Assembly: GCA_937920235.1 (NCBI GenBank)
Contig: CALGUK010000008.1
Coordinates: 48,938-112,937, forward strand
Direction: 5' to 3'
From: an uncultured Clostridia bacterium
GTDB taxonomy: Bacteria; Bacillota; Clostridia; Oscillospirales; Acutalibacteraceae
DNA: 64,000 nucleotides
Shown: piece by piece, positions 56,002 to 64,000 of the stretch
Layout: each line of letters begins with the position of its first letter
How positions within the stretch are numbered: position 1 is the stretch's first letter
Notes under the pieces: generated by a model
Databases searched by the model: none
The model's input: the letters and a program-made list of their open reading frames with translations, nothing else
Told to the model about the DNA's origin: nothing
Translations under genes and position numbers: made by a program

Positions 56002-58278
56002 TCATACCGTCGGTACAACGGGAACAACCACAGGAGGTTGCGGCAATGTAACATCAGTTCCCGGATTTGTCTGCGTATTTGGCGCAGTACTCTGTTCGGG
56101 TGCAGATGACGGCTCATCCTGAGAACCCGTTGAGGCTTCTTCATCCTCATTTTTTCCTCCGCTGCAGTTTTTGCACTTAGCGGGTATATTAGAGGACTTA
56201 TACCAACCTGATGCCGTGCTTGAGCAACCGTCACCCGCAATAAGACCGGACGATGTGCAATAGGTCAGTCTGACAACATCATTTGTATATTTTTCAAAGT
56301 CCTTTTCCGGAAGATCCTTATGGACTTCATTCATTACTCTTTCAAAAATCTGTCCGGCAGGGCTTCCGCTTGCTTTGATTTCTTTGTTATAGTCGTAGCC
56401 GAACCAAACAGCCGCAATGTAGTATGAGGTTCCGGCAACACACCAACGGTCTTTATTACTTGTTGTGGTACCTGTTTTGCCGAAGGTTCTGTGTCCGTTA
56501 ACCGCATATCCTCGCGCAGTACCGCCGGAACCGTAGAAAACAGTCTGCAACATCTGATTCATAACATAAGAGGTTTCGGGTGAAATAATCTGTTCATACT
56601 CATCAGCTTTATTCTGAAGGATTGTTTCGCCCTTATTGTCTTTTACTTCATAATAGCAATACGGCTCATAATACTTACCGCCATTGCCGAAGGATGCAAA
56701 AGCAGCAGCCATCTGAAGCGTTGTGACACCGCCCGTTGAACCGCCGGTTGCAAGAGCAGACGGAGAAACGCTGTCCTGAGCATCATCGTATGTTTTTATT
56801 TTAAATGTTTCCGTAAGATACTCATAACTCAACTCAAATCCCATCTTCATAAGAAGCTGAGCAGGAACTGTGTTATATGAAATTGCGACTGCATACTGAG
56901 CAGTAACATAACTGTCGGGAGAGCCGGGATCACCGCCGTAGTTGGTGGGCCAGAGACTGCCTTTCCAGGTAATACCGTAGTTCTTGATTTTTGAAGACCA
57001 GGTGATATAGTCCTCTTCAATACCCGGAGCATATATAGTCAAAGGTTTTACAGACGAACCCGGCTGACGTATCGCGGAAACGGCACGGTTATTTGAACGG
57101 TTTTCTGTTTTTTCACCTGCACCGCCTACCATGGCAACAATACGACCGCTGTAATCCATAATGGTCATTGCAGACTGTGAAAGCTCACTGCTTGAATTTA
57201 CTGTCTCGCTCGGAAATCCCGAACGGTGAACATAAACATCCTCAACAATGCTCTGAATTTCCGTATCAATTGCAGAGTAAATACGAAGACCACCTGAATA
57301 GATCATCTTTGTTGCTTCGTAATTTGAATAGCCTAACTCTTTAAGATCTGATATGACCTTGCTGATGACGTAATCGACATAATAGCTCTGGACATCATTA
57401 TCTGTTACAGTTTCCATCTCAACATCATCGTCGGCAACATATTTGTCACTGTTTGTGAAAATGAGTTCATATTCAACTGCTTCGTTGTACTCTTCTTCGG
57501 TAATCATACCCTGATCAAGCATCATTCCGAGACAGAGCTCCTGACGCTCTTTATTGGCTTCGGGCTTCCACAACGGATCATAATTTCCTGGGAACTGAGT
57601 AATTCCGGCAATAGCGGCACATTCCGCAAGATTCAGCTCGGAAACATCTTTTCCGAAATATGTCTGTGATGCCGTCTGAACACCGTAACAGTTATGACTG
57701 AGATAAATCGTATTCAGATAAGCCTCAAGAATCTCATCTTTTTCATAATATTTTTCCAGATTAAGAGCAGAAAGCATTTCGTTATACTTTCTGTTGATAT
57801 TTCTTCCGTCCTCACCCGTAAGGTTTTTAATAAGCTGTTGGGTAAGAGTTGAACCGCCTCGGATTTTGCCTGATTTGATAGCGGATTTAACAATACCGAA
57901 TGTTGAGCTGTACCAGTCAACACCCTTATGGTCTTCGAATCGTTTATCTTCAATGGCGATAAATGCCTTGCCCATCCATTCGGACATATCTTCAAGGTCA
58001 ACCCACACACGGTTCTTTTCACCGTGGAGCTTTGCCAGTTCAAAATATTCATCCTTTTCGTTTTTCGCATAGATAATAGTCGTCTGGTCCTGATTTTGCT
58101 TATAGTACTCAAGGTCGATTATTTTTTCACCGTTTACAGTGCTTATCATATCCGTAAGCACATAGCAAGCAACGATAAAGCAAGTCATAAATCCGATAAA
58201 TAAAATCGAAAGCAGAACCGTTAATCTATTCTTTTTTTTCGGGGACATCCTCTTTGATGCCTGAGCTTTTTTCCTCAT
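56002..58278 (-). CDS. class A penicillin-binding protein (PBP1A type)
   Basis: About 758 residues. A basic cytosolic start (MRKKAQASKRMSPKKKNR) and one membrane helix (about 22-44) lead into a GT51 glycosyltransferase with EDKRFEDHKGVD and RGGSTLTQQLIKNL. The transpeptidase has the SxxK serine in RQPGSSVKPL, the SxN motif in ISYNTVPAQ and KTG in FGKTGTT. A cysteine-bearing region and a Pro/Thr/Gln-rich tail end the protein. It polymerises and crosslinks peptidoglycan. The ATG at 58278 has GGAGG 7 bases upstream. Confidence 0.94.
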   Translation of the reverse strand: MRKKAQASKRMSPKKKNRLTVLLSILFIGFMTCFIVACYVLTDMISTVNGEKIIDLEYYKQNQDQTTIIYAKNEKDEYFELAKLHGEKNRVWVDLEDMSEWMGKAFIAIEDKRFEDHKGVDWYSSTFGIVKSAIKSGKIRGGSTLTQQLIKNLTGEDGRNINRKYNEMLSALNLEKYYEKDEILEAYLNTIYLSHNCYGVQTASQTYFGKDVSELNLAECAAIAGITQFPGNYDPLWKPEANKERQELCLGMMLDQGMITEEEYNEAVEYELIFTNSDKYVADDDVEMETVTDNDVQSYYVDYVISKVISDLKELGYSNYEATKMIYSGGLRIYSAIDTEIQSIVEDVYVHRSGFPSETVNSSSELSQSAMTIMDYSGRIVAMVGGAGEKTENRSNNRAVSAIRQPGSSVKPLTIYAPGIEEDYITWSSKIKNYGITWKGSLWPTNYGGDPGSPDSYVTAQYAVAISYNTVPAQLLMKMGFELSYEYLTETFKIKTYDDAQDSVSPSALATGGSTGGVTTLQMAAAFASFGNGGKYYEPYCYYEVKDNKGETILQNKADEYEQIISPETSYVMNQMLQTVFYGSGGTARGYAVNGHRTFGKTGTTTSNKDRWCVAGTSYYIAAVWFGYDYNKEIKASGSPAGQIFERVMNEVHKDLPEKDFEKYTNDVVRLTYCTSSGLIAGDGCSSTASGWYKSSNIPAKCKNCSGGKNEDEEASTGSQDEPSSAPEQSTAPNTQTNPGTDVTLPQPPVVVPVVPTV

Positions 58279-58423
58279 ATTTTTCCTCCGAAACAAAAAA
58301 TTGTAAATACACAGGTTAAGTATAACACATTTTATTAAAAAAGAGTAGATATTTTTTATAATTTAATAAAATTTAATAATTTGTAATTATTTTGAGAAAA
58401 TTATAAATAAAGGAAGTGTTAAA

Positions 58424-58741
58424 ATGCGATTTTCAAAGGGCAAATTCATACTGTTTTTAACCGTTTGTGTGCTTGCTGTATCCGTACTTTATATAAATCT
58501 TAACCGTGATATTGAAAAAGAGGAACAAAGGCGGTCAATAAGTACGGACAACAAGATTTACACGGTAAAAGAATACGAGGGAAAAGTTGCGGTTTTTGAG
58601 GCAAACAGCAACTCTCCCCTGACTGTTTATGAATCCTATGTGTCACTTCTTCCCGAATATGACCGAATGCTTCTCAAAGAGGGCATATCTGTCGACAATA
58701 CGGAAGAGCTGCAAAAGATAATTGAGGATTATACAAGTTAA
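58424..58741 (+). CDS. BofC C-terminal-domain-like membrane protein
   Basis: 105 residues. One N-terminal membrane helix (about 8-26) and an extracytoplasmic domain with YTVKEYEGKVAVFEANSNSPL, SYVSLLPEYDRMLLKEGI and EELQKIIEDY, the pattern of clostridial BofC C-terminal-domain proteins. In Bacillus BofC restrains the SpoIVB protease, which is encoded in this window. Role here is by resemblance. AAAGGAAG precedes the ATG. Its stop codon overlaps the stop codon of the convergent glycosidase gene. Confidence 0.75.
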   Translation: MRFSKGKFILFLTVCVLAVSVLYINLNRDIEKEEQRRSISTDNKIYTVKEYEGKVAVFEANSNSPLTVYESYVSLLPEYDRMLLKEGISVDNTEELQKIIEDYTS

Positions 58742-61425
58742 GAAACAGTTATCTCTGCTTTCTTCACATCTCCGGAAAGAGTAATTTCATAAATACCGTT
58801 TTCGCGGGCAAAGGCTTCTTGTCTTACTCCGTTTACCGAAACAGTGTAATCCTCTTTTTTATCATTCATAACAACGATTACGGAATATCTGTCGTTATTT
58901 CCGTAATATTTTATTTCTCCTCTGAATTGGGTAGCACCCACATTGAAATTGCTGTTCAGTACCATAAGGTCAAAGCCTGTGGAAAATGTTCCCGGCTTGT
59001 AATAAGCGTTCATCCAGATATTTACGGGAGTTGAAAGACCTCCGAAATTATGGAACCAACCACCTCTGCCCGAGGTTATGTTGAACATTTCAAAGGTATA
59101 GTATGAATATTCAACCTCGCGCTTCCACGTTTTCAAGGCGGTTTCGGCAATACGGAATGCGAAATCCGTTTCCCCTAAATCGAGCATAGTTTTCCAGACA
59201 AACCATTGATGAGAAAGCCACACATTGCCGTTCCAATATCCGTTTGTAATATAGTAAGATGCGCTTTTATCGACTGCACTTATGCCTACGGGGCTGAACA
59301 TCTCATCATCGCTTTTAAGGTGTGAAAGAATTTTTTTCTTCTGATTATCTGTTACCGCACCTGCTATAACAGGGTATATGCCATCCATGGTTTTGTTCAG
59401 ATTTTCACCGTTGGTATTTCTGTACTGTGCTGCTGGATATCCCTCCTCATCGTGAATTACATATGAGAAGTATCCGCAATCTTCATCCCAGGAATATTTC
59501 TGGAGCGCATCGGAAACGCGTTCTATATCCTCGAGATATACTGCTTTATCATCCTCTCTTCCCAACAAATCCGCCGCCATATAAAGAATCTTTGCACATC
59601 GGATCACCTGCGAAGATGAAATGACGGGAGTCATATATTTTTGTTTATTTTCGGCATACATAGCCTTTTGCGGAGGAAGGTCGTCCATACCGCTGCAATT
59701 ATAAAAATAATCAAAAGTCGTTGTGAGTCCGCTTTTAAATTTAGCCGTTGTTGAACCGCATATTTTACCTGCAAGAAAATCGTAGAACTTTTTGACACGG
59801 TCATAATACCCTAATAGCTCGGTTTTATCGTTTGCTCTTTTAAGCATTTCAAGATATTGATAAATATGCACGGGTACGGGAGAACCGTGAAGCAGAAACG
59901 CCCAATTGTCGTTATCGCTGAGATAAGTTTCGAGAATATAATCAGCGATATGCGGTGCAAACTCAAGCATATCAAGACCTATAAACCCCGAATCCCACGT
60001 ATAAAAAGAATCCCAACGCTTACCGGGAGTATGATGAACAATGTACTCTCCGTTTCGGTATAAAGGATAAACCGTATTCTGAAAAACGGTTGCACGAAGG
60101 ATTTTATTTGAAAATTCATATTGTTTTCCCGCATTGTTCAATTCAAATTTTTCAAGAGACTCGTATGATTTACGGTAAATACTTTCATATTCATCTGTAG
60201 ATTTATATTCCGTTTTGCCAAAGGATAAGACGGCATACTCCACGTGCTTTGTATGAGGCTTTATATAAATCGTATAAACAACGGTATTGTGATAATAACC
60301 CTCATCGCTGTGTTTTTCGGAAAATGAGCCTGAAAATGTTTCAAGCATATTCTGAAAGCTCTCGTCGGGCTGTGAAATTCGTGCCGTGGGACTATCTTCA
60401 AGACAGCCCGTGTCAAAATCTCGGAATCGTGTAACATCATTAAATGTTCTTATGTAGAATTTACCGTCAACTCCGTCGTATTTATAGCTTACAAGCTTGC
60501 CTGAATCACAGGTCTTGGTTTCTGTTTCGGGATAAAAATTATGGTTTTCGGAAACAGTTGTAACAGTTTCTCTGTTTTCCGTAACACAGATGAAATCGAA
60601 CTCTATTCCCCCTGTACCGCAGGATACAAGTTCAATCTTTTCGCTTTTAATGGGAACAGAAATGATATTGAAATTATCGGCAGATACAAAGGTTACTTTT
60701 TCGCCGTTAAGCATCCATTTGCTGTCTTTGCCGTCGGTCGTTCTGTAGCGAATATTGAGAACGGGGTTTTCAAAATCAGAAATCCCGTTAATTTCATAGG
60801 TTATACTGTCGCCTGCCTCTTCGCCGAGTTTAGAATATTTTTGCAAAATATATCGGTTATTGTCTCTGTCACCCAACCCGCGATGATAAGTAAAAGCATC
60901 ATCAAAAAACTCACCCTTTTTCATAGCATCAATAACCTGCTTATCCCAGGGACGAGAAGTATTATATTCATAGCTTTTATAATCAAGAGCCTTGATGAAA
61001 ATATTTTTTTCGGGAAGAACGGGAATTGTCAGATACACGTTGGGATATTCAATTGCAGAAAACAGGTTGAGAAGACAAATCTGGGTAATATCCGTATTGT
61101 TCACGAATTCTGTTCTGACAAGCACGCTGTCATCCGTAAGCTTTGTAAACGACACATCCGCATAAACCTTATCCTTCCATTCAAGGTCATAACGGTATGA
61201 ATAAAAAGAATAGTCAGCCTTCGCTTCCCAAGGATGTACTCCGACGGGAACGGTCACGTTCGGTACTCTGCTGTCGGCATTCTCAACGGCAGGACTTACA
61301 ACACAATCAAAACGTACTCCGCCCTCTGTTTTGTGGTCAACTATTCGGGAAATGCCGCTGTATTTCTTGGAATACGGTCCCCACTTGCCCAAATTCTGAT
61401 ACATTTTTTCTGTTACTTTGCTCAT
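58738..61425 (-). CDS. MGH1-like (clan GH-G, GH63/GH37-type) glycoside hydrolase
   Basis: 895 residues. The N-terminal 420 residues are beta-rich. The C-terminal (alpha/alpha)6 barrel has RWDSFYTWDSGFIGLDML, with the candidate acid Asp, and NGYWNGNVWLSHQWFVWK and FHNFGGLSTPVNIWM. These match GH63/trehalase-like enzymes that release glucose or mannose residues. No signal peptide once the ATG at 61425 (GAGGT upstream) is used, so it is intracellular. Substrate unknown. Confidence 0.83.
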   Translation of the reverse strand: MSKVTEKMYQNLGKWGPYSKKYSGISRIVDHKTEGGVRFDCVVSPAVENADSRVPNVTVPVGVHPWEAKADYSFYSYRYDLEWKDKVYADVSFTKLTDDSVLVRTEFVNNTDITQICLLNLFSAIEYPNVYLTIPVLPEKNIFIKALDYKSYEYNTSRPWDKQVIDAMKKGEFFDDAFTYHRGLGDRDNNRYILQKYSKLGEEAGDSITYEINGISDFENPVLNIRYRTTDGKDSKWMLNGEKVTFVSADNFNIISVPIKSEKIELVSCGTGGIEFDFICVTENRETVTTVSENHNFYPETETKTCDSGKLVSYKYDGVDGKFYIRTFNDVTRFRDFDTGCLEDSPTARISQPDESFQNMLETFSGSFSEKHSDEGYYHNTVVYTIYIKPHTKHVEYAVLSFGKTEYKSTDEYESIYRKSYESLEKFELNNAGKQYEFSNKILRATVFQNTVYPLYRNGEYIVHHTPGKRWDSFYTWDSGFIGLDMLEFAPHIADYILETYLSDNDNWAFLLHGSPVPVHIYQYLEMLKRANDKTELLGYYDRVKKFYDFLAGKICGSTTAKFKSGLTTTFDYFYNCSGMDDLPPQKAMYAENKQKYMTPVISSSQVIRCAKILYMAADLLGREDDKAVYLEDIERVSDALQKYSWDEDCGYFSYVIHDEEGYPAAQYRNTNGENLNKTMDGIYPVIAGAVTDNQKKKILSHLKSDDEMFSPVGISAVDKSASYYITNGYWNGNVWLSHQWFVWKTMLDLGETDFAFRIAETALKTWKREVEYSYYTFEMFNITSGRGGWFHNFGGLSTPVNIWMNAYYKPGTFSTGFDLMVLNSNFNVGATQFRGEIKYYGNNDRYSVIVVMNDKKEDYTVSVNGVRQEAFARENGIYEITLSGDVKKAEITVS

Positions 61426-61536
61426 AATGAATACCTCGCGAAAAATTATACGCTGATTATAACAAATATTACAGTGTATTTCAAGAAAAAACATATAAAA
61501 ACGGCAGAGTATAAAACCCTGCCGCAACTAAAATGT

Positions 61537-62640
61537 TCAGTTTTCATAAATTTTTGTCATTCCAAAAATACTGCGGAAAAATCCCCCGATTTTATCGAAA
61601 AATCCTGATTTGGAATACATCTCAACAGTATCGGATGCAAGTTCATTTCCGTATTTATCATAAAGTGTTGCCGTAAATGTTGTATAACCTTTATTATGTG
61701 CGATGATTTTCAGCATGTTATCATCATTATATTCCTTGAAATTGTTGTTGTTTGATGTCCATACCACATAGGAGCCGTCGGGAGCAACCTCCTCAATATT
61801 GGTATGTAAAATTATACCGTCTTTATTTCGGATTTCATTTCTGGACGGAACCTGAACAGAAAAGTCCAAATTTTTAACTTCAAATTTTGTTGTCGCGATA
61901 CCGTCTTTAAATACAACCGTCACTGAATGTTCACCCACATCAAGGGTTTTGAGGTAATCAGCCTTAAACTCAATTACCGTACTGCCTTCTGATGCTACAT
62001 AATTATTACTGTCAACAAGTTCACCATCGACCTTTACTCCTGTGAACTTGTCGAAATCACCGTCAGCTCTGATTATAAGTTCAGTTTTATCAAGATTCAC
62101 AACTGAGTTTGCACCGTCGATTATTGAATACGTAGTAGTATCAAAAACAGCAAAATTAGAAATGTCTACAATTGTTTTGTCCGGATAAGCTTCTTCGGTA
62201 TTAAAACAGAATTCGACGGTTGCAATCGGTTTCTCATTGCCTGAGAAACTACCAAGTGTACCGTCTTCTAAAATCATCATAGCACGCATTTCGTGAGAAG
62301 TTTTATAATCACTTTGTAAAACTTCTCCGGCATTCAGATGTAAAGCCCACTCACCGCCGACAAGATCTCCCGTACCTATAGCAATACCGTTTTCATCATA
62401 CCACCATCCATAACTGCCTACAGCTAAAACAACATCCTGGCTGAATATTACTCCGCTATCTTTTTCATAAAAATTGAAAACATAAGTTGGATAATCCTCG
62501 CCAAAAGTGGTCAAAATGCCAACATTTTCAGAGACGCCCATAAGTTCAACCCTTATATTTGTACCGGGAATTTGAACAATAACATTATCAATATAGTTAT
62601 ATTCCATATCAATATAGTTATTATTATAATCACATCCCAA
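61537..62640 (-). CDS. surface protein, body separated from its signal peptide by a frameshift
   Basis: The open frame from a TTG at 62640 gives 367 residues with no export signal or ribosome site. The frame continues upstream as DTFNRVKSEYLG without a stop to about 62679. A signal-peptide ORF lies in another frame directly upstream (62660-62743); removal of one base near 62671-62675 would join them. N-terminal 165 residues are beta-rich of unknown type, followed by a Big/beta-sandwich-like domain (about 170-255). The C-terminal module (about 262-367) is shared with the LRR protein and ends SKSGFFDKIGGFFRSIFG. As written the protein is not exported. Confidence 0.75.
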   Translation of the reverse strand: MGCDYNNNYIDMEYNYIDNVIVQIPGTNIRVELMGVSENVGILTTFGEDYPTYVFNFYEKDSGVIFSQDVVLAVGSYGWWYDENGIAIGTGDLVGGEWALHLNAGEVLQSDYKTSHEMRAMMILEDGTLGSFSGNEKPIATVEFCFNTEEAYPDKTIVDISNFAVFDTTTYSIIDGANSVVNLDKTELIIRADGDFDKFTGVKVDGELVDSNNYVASEGSTVIEFKADYLKTLDVGEHSVTVVFKDGIATTKFEVKNLDFSVQVPSRNEIRNKDGIILHTNIEEVAPDGSYVVWTSNNNNFKEYNDDNMLKIIAHNKGYTTFTATLYDKYGNELASDTVEMYSKSGFFDKIGGFFRSIFGMTKIYEN

Positions 62641-62659
62641 ATATTCGGATTTAACTCTA

Positions 62660-62743
62660 TTAAAAGTATCTTGCCGCTGTTACGGAGGTCATAAAGGATA
62701 AACACATTACGACCGCCAATACTAATGTTATAATTTTTTTCAT
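62660..62743 (-). pseudogene. signal-peptide fragment of the frameshifted surface protein
   Basis: ATG at 62743 with AAAGGAAG upstream encodes a typical export signal (MKKIITLVLAVV, then a short run to VTAA) but stops after 27 codons. It is out of frame by one base with the mature protein below. Promoter, ribosome site and signal are all intact, so the break is recent, regulated or a sequencing error. Confidence 0.7.
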
Positions 62744-62771
62744 TTTTGTCTTCCTTTCAAACTTTTTTCAG

Positions 62772-62800
62772 ATTATATCACAGCATCTTGAAAATTGCAA
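62772..62800 (-). promoter_or_regulatory. sigma-A promoter of the frameshifted surface-protein gene
   Basis: Minus strand TTGCAA, 17 bases, TATAAT, 28 bases before the signal-peptide ATG. Confidence 0.65.
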
Positions 62801-62805
62801 TACAT

Positions 62806-62841
62806 TTGTTATGCATACAATAAATATTTTTGTATATACAA
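62806..62841. promoter_or_regulatory. two TTGTAT-type palindromes upstream of the RHH-like gene
   Basis: A near-palindrome TTGTTATGCATACAA (62806-62820) and a perfect one TTGTATATACAA (62830-62841), centres about 22-23 bases apart, that is two helical turns. They lie between the divergent surface-protein and RHH-like genes. Candidate cooperative operator. Confidence 0.45.
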
Positions 62842-62862
62842 TAATATTGCAGAGGTGATATT

Positions 62863-63045
62863 ATGAAAAAATTCAAAATTCCGTCAATTCCGCCTACCAC
62901 AAATAAATGTATAAGATTCCCAAATGATTTGATTGAGGATGTTGAAAAGGCTATAGAAGATAAAAACTGCACTTTCACCGCTTTTGTTATTGAAGCTGTC
63001 AGGGTTGCTTTAGATAATCTGAAAGAAGAAAGCGGAAACGAATAA
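62863..63045 (+). CDS. small ribbon-helix-helix-like (YlcI/YnfO-type) protein
   Basis: 60 residues. The segment NKCIRFPNDLIEDVEKAIED has the beta-strand plus helix pattern of Arc/CopG-type DNA-binding proteins, followed by a second helix (FVIEAVRVALDNLKE). Clostridial proteins of this size are often annotated YlcI/YnfO family. GAGGTGAT precedes the ATG. It may repress itself and the divergent surface-protein gene through the palindromes upstream. No toxin partner follows. Confidence 0.75.
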   Translation: MKKFKIPSIPPTTNKCIRFPNDLIEDVEKAIEDKNCTFTAFVIEAVRVALDNLKEESGNE

Positions 63046-63153
63046 GTTAAACCAATTATTTTAACTTGTAGAAATGAATTTAAAATCCTTCGATTTCCTC
63101 GGAATGAATTAATGTTTATTTAATGATGTGCCACAAGGTATATTTACGACAGA

Positions 63154-63849
63154 CTATCCGTTAACATCAAACAATTCTCTGAGTTCTTCTATTGCCTTAG
63201 TTTCAATTCGGGAGACATAAGAACGCGAAATGCCGAGCTTACGGGCAATTTCACGCTGAGTCATCGGCTCTGTATCGTAAAGTCCGTATCTCATTATCAA
63301 TATTTCTTTTTTTCTTGTATCGGCCATTTTTTCGATATATGAATACAGCTTTTCTGTCTGGATTTTCAAGTCAACATCATCAAATACCGAGTCCGGACTG
63401 TATATAATATCAGTAAATGTAAGCGGATTTCCCTCGCTGTCGGTGTCTATCGGTTCATCCATAGAAATCTCATTTGCGTTTTTTCTGCGGACACGAAAAT
63501 GCATAAAAATTTCATTCTCAATACACCTTGACGCATAAGTTGCCAGACGAGTTCCCTTTGTATAATCAAACGTGTTTATCGCCTTTATAAGTCCGATAGT
63601 TCCGATTGAAATTATGTCATCCTGGTCGGTATAATTTGAATAATATTTTTTTACGATATGTGCAACAAGGCGCATATTGTGATTTACAAGTCGGTTCCTT
63701 GCGTTTATATCTTTATCACGGTGAAATTTTATTAACTCCTCCCTTTCCTCTTCTGCACTCAACGGCTTCGGAAACGAGTTTCCCGTTGAAAGATGAAGCA
63801 TAAAATAAAGGATATTAGTTGAAAGGCTTTGCAATAATGAAAGTAACAC
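63154..63849 (-). CDS. sigK: RNA polymerase sporulation sigma factor SigK (uninterrupted)
   Basis: 231 residues from a GTG at 63849 supported by GAGGTGG 5 bases upstream. The hydrophobic pro-sequence (about 1-24) is followed by SFPKPLSAEEE as in pro-sigma-K. Region 2 has DIISIGTIGLIKAINTF and YASRCIENEIFMHFR. Region 4 has MTQREIARKLGISRSYVSRIETKA. It drives late mother-cell transcription and needs cleavage by the SpoIVFB-type protease found here. The coding sequence is continuous, so there is no skin element. Confidence 0.9.
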   Translation of the reverse strand: MLLSLLQSLSTNILYFMLHLSTGNSFPKPLSAEEEREELIKFHRDKDINARNRLVNHNMRLVAHIVKKYYSNYTDQDDIISIGTIGLIKAINTFDYTKGTRLATYASRCIENEIFMHFRVRRKNANEISMDEPIDTDSEGNPLTFTDIIYSPDSVFDDVDLKIQTEKLYSYIEKMADTRKKEILIMRYGLYDTEPMTQREIARKLGISRSYVSRIETKAIEELRELFDVNG

Positions 63850-63925
63850 AAAAACCACCTCGGATGAGTATATGCGGATACGGTTTTAAAGTTTGCAAGT
63901 CCCGTAAACTTTTTTTAAAAAGTTC

Positions 63926-63954
63926 TTGACATTGACTGTCTTTTATGATATTAT
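63926..63954 (+). promoter_or_regulatory. promoter of the tRNA-Ser gene
   Basis: TTGACA, 17 bases, TATTAT, 15 bases before the tRNA. Confidence 0.65.
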
Positions 63955-63969
63955 AATCAAGCCCAATAC

Positions 63970-64000
63970 GGAGAGATACCGAAGTGGTTATAACGGAACG
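63970..64000 (+). tRNA. tRNA-Ser, 5' part only
   Basis: GGAGAGAT acceptor strand, ACCGAAGTGGTTATAACGG D-arm and the first anticodon-stem bases. This is the pattern of bacterial tRNA-Ser; the anticodon lies beyond the window, so the isoacceptor (and a tRNA-Leu alternative) cannot be settled. Confidence 0.75.

Noticed and set aside
63154..63849. Skin-like element interrupting sigK
   Set aside because: The sigK frame is continuous from pro-sequence to region 4.

Overview
The window is AT-rich (roughly 60% A+T by eye) and most genes lie on the minus strand in long, tightly packed runs. It carries sporulation genes (spoIVB, a SpoIVFB-type M50 protease, spoIIGA-sigE, an uninterrupted sigK, a BofC-like protein). 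It also has the Firmicutes order rnjA-gdpP-rplI-dnaC-tilS-hpt-ftsH and the TIGR03960/DUF2344 pair. Secreted LRR_5 and glycan-degrading proteins complete the picture. This fits a spore-forming, gut-type clostridium (Oscillospirales/Ruminococcaceae-like); the species cannot be named from the sequence.

Layout. 1-3.5 kb: partial FGGY sugar kinase, secreted GH5 glycosidase, prmA. 3.5-8.5 kb: rplS with a probable autoregulatory leader, an XRE regulator with a small partner, an MFS transporter, and the DUF2344/radical-SAM pair. 8.6-13.4 kb: M50 protease with a small membrane partner, a NERD protein, ilvD, spoIVB. 13.5-22.8 kb: aroK, pfkA, dnaE, lysA, engB, lon. 23-29.4 kb (mostly plus strand): serC-serA, an LRR surface protein (minus), a LMW tyrosine phosphatase, a GntR/FCD regulator and ilvC. 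29.5-31.2 kb: a methyltransferase behind a leader peptide and terminator, a repeat-like palindromic patch, an unknown membrane protein. 31.3-42.8 kb: ilvB, then ftsH back to rnjA. 43-45.3 kb (plus): rnhA and a GPH sugar symporter. 45.3-49.8 kb: GlpA-like/FAD oxidoreductase/DUF1667 operon ending in a GH29 fucosidase. 49.9-58.3 kb: sigE, spoIIGA, ruvX, a CarB-CarA-like pair, a class A PBP. 58.4-64 kb: BofC-like protein, clan GH-G glycosidase, a frameshifted surface protein, a small ribbon-helix-helix-like protein, sigK and the start of tRNA-Ser.

Three loci stand out. (1) The genes that would be annotated carA and carB are open and translationally coupled, but have lost the residues that define the enzyme. 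CarA lacks the whole glutaminase triad. CarB lacks the metal ligands of both ATP-grasp sites and most of one ATP-binding lobe. They look like a retained pseudoenzyme carbamoyl-phosphate synthase. (2) A SAM methyltransferase is preceded by a sigma-A promoter, a 33-codon leader ORF and an intrinsic terminator placed just before its ribosome binding site. This resembles inducible attenuators of ribosome-targeting resistance genes. (3) Two secreted proteins 36 kb apart share a C-terminal module of about 105 residues ending in an amphipathic tail, a candidate surface-retention signal.
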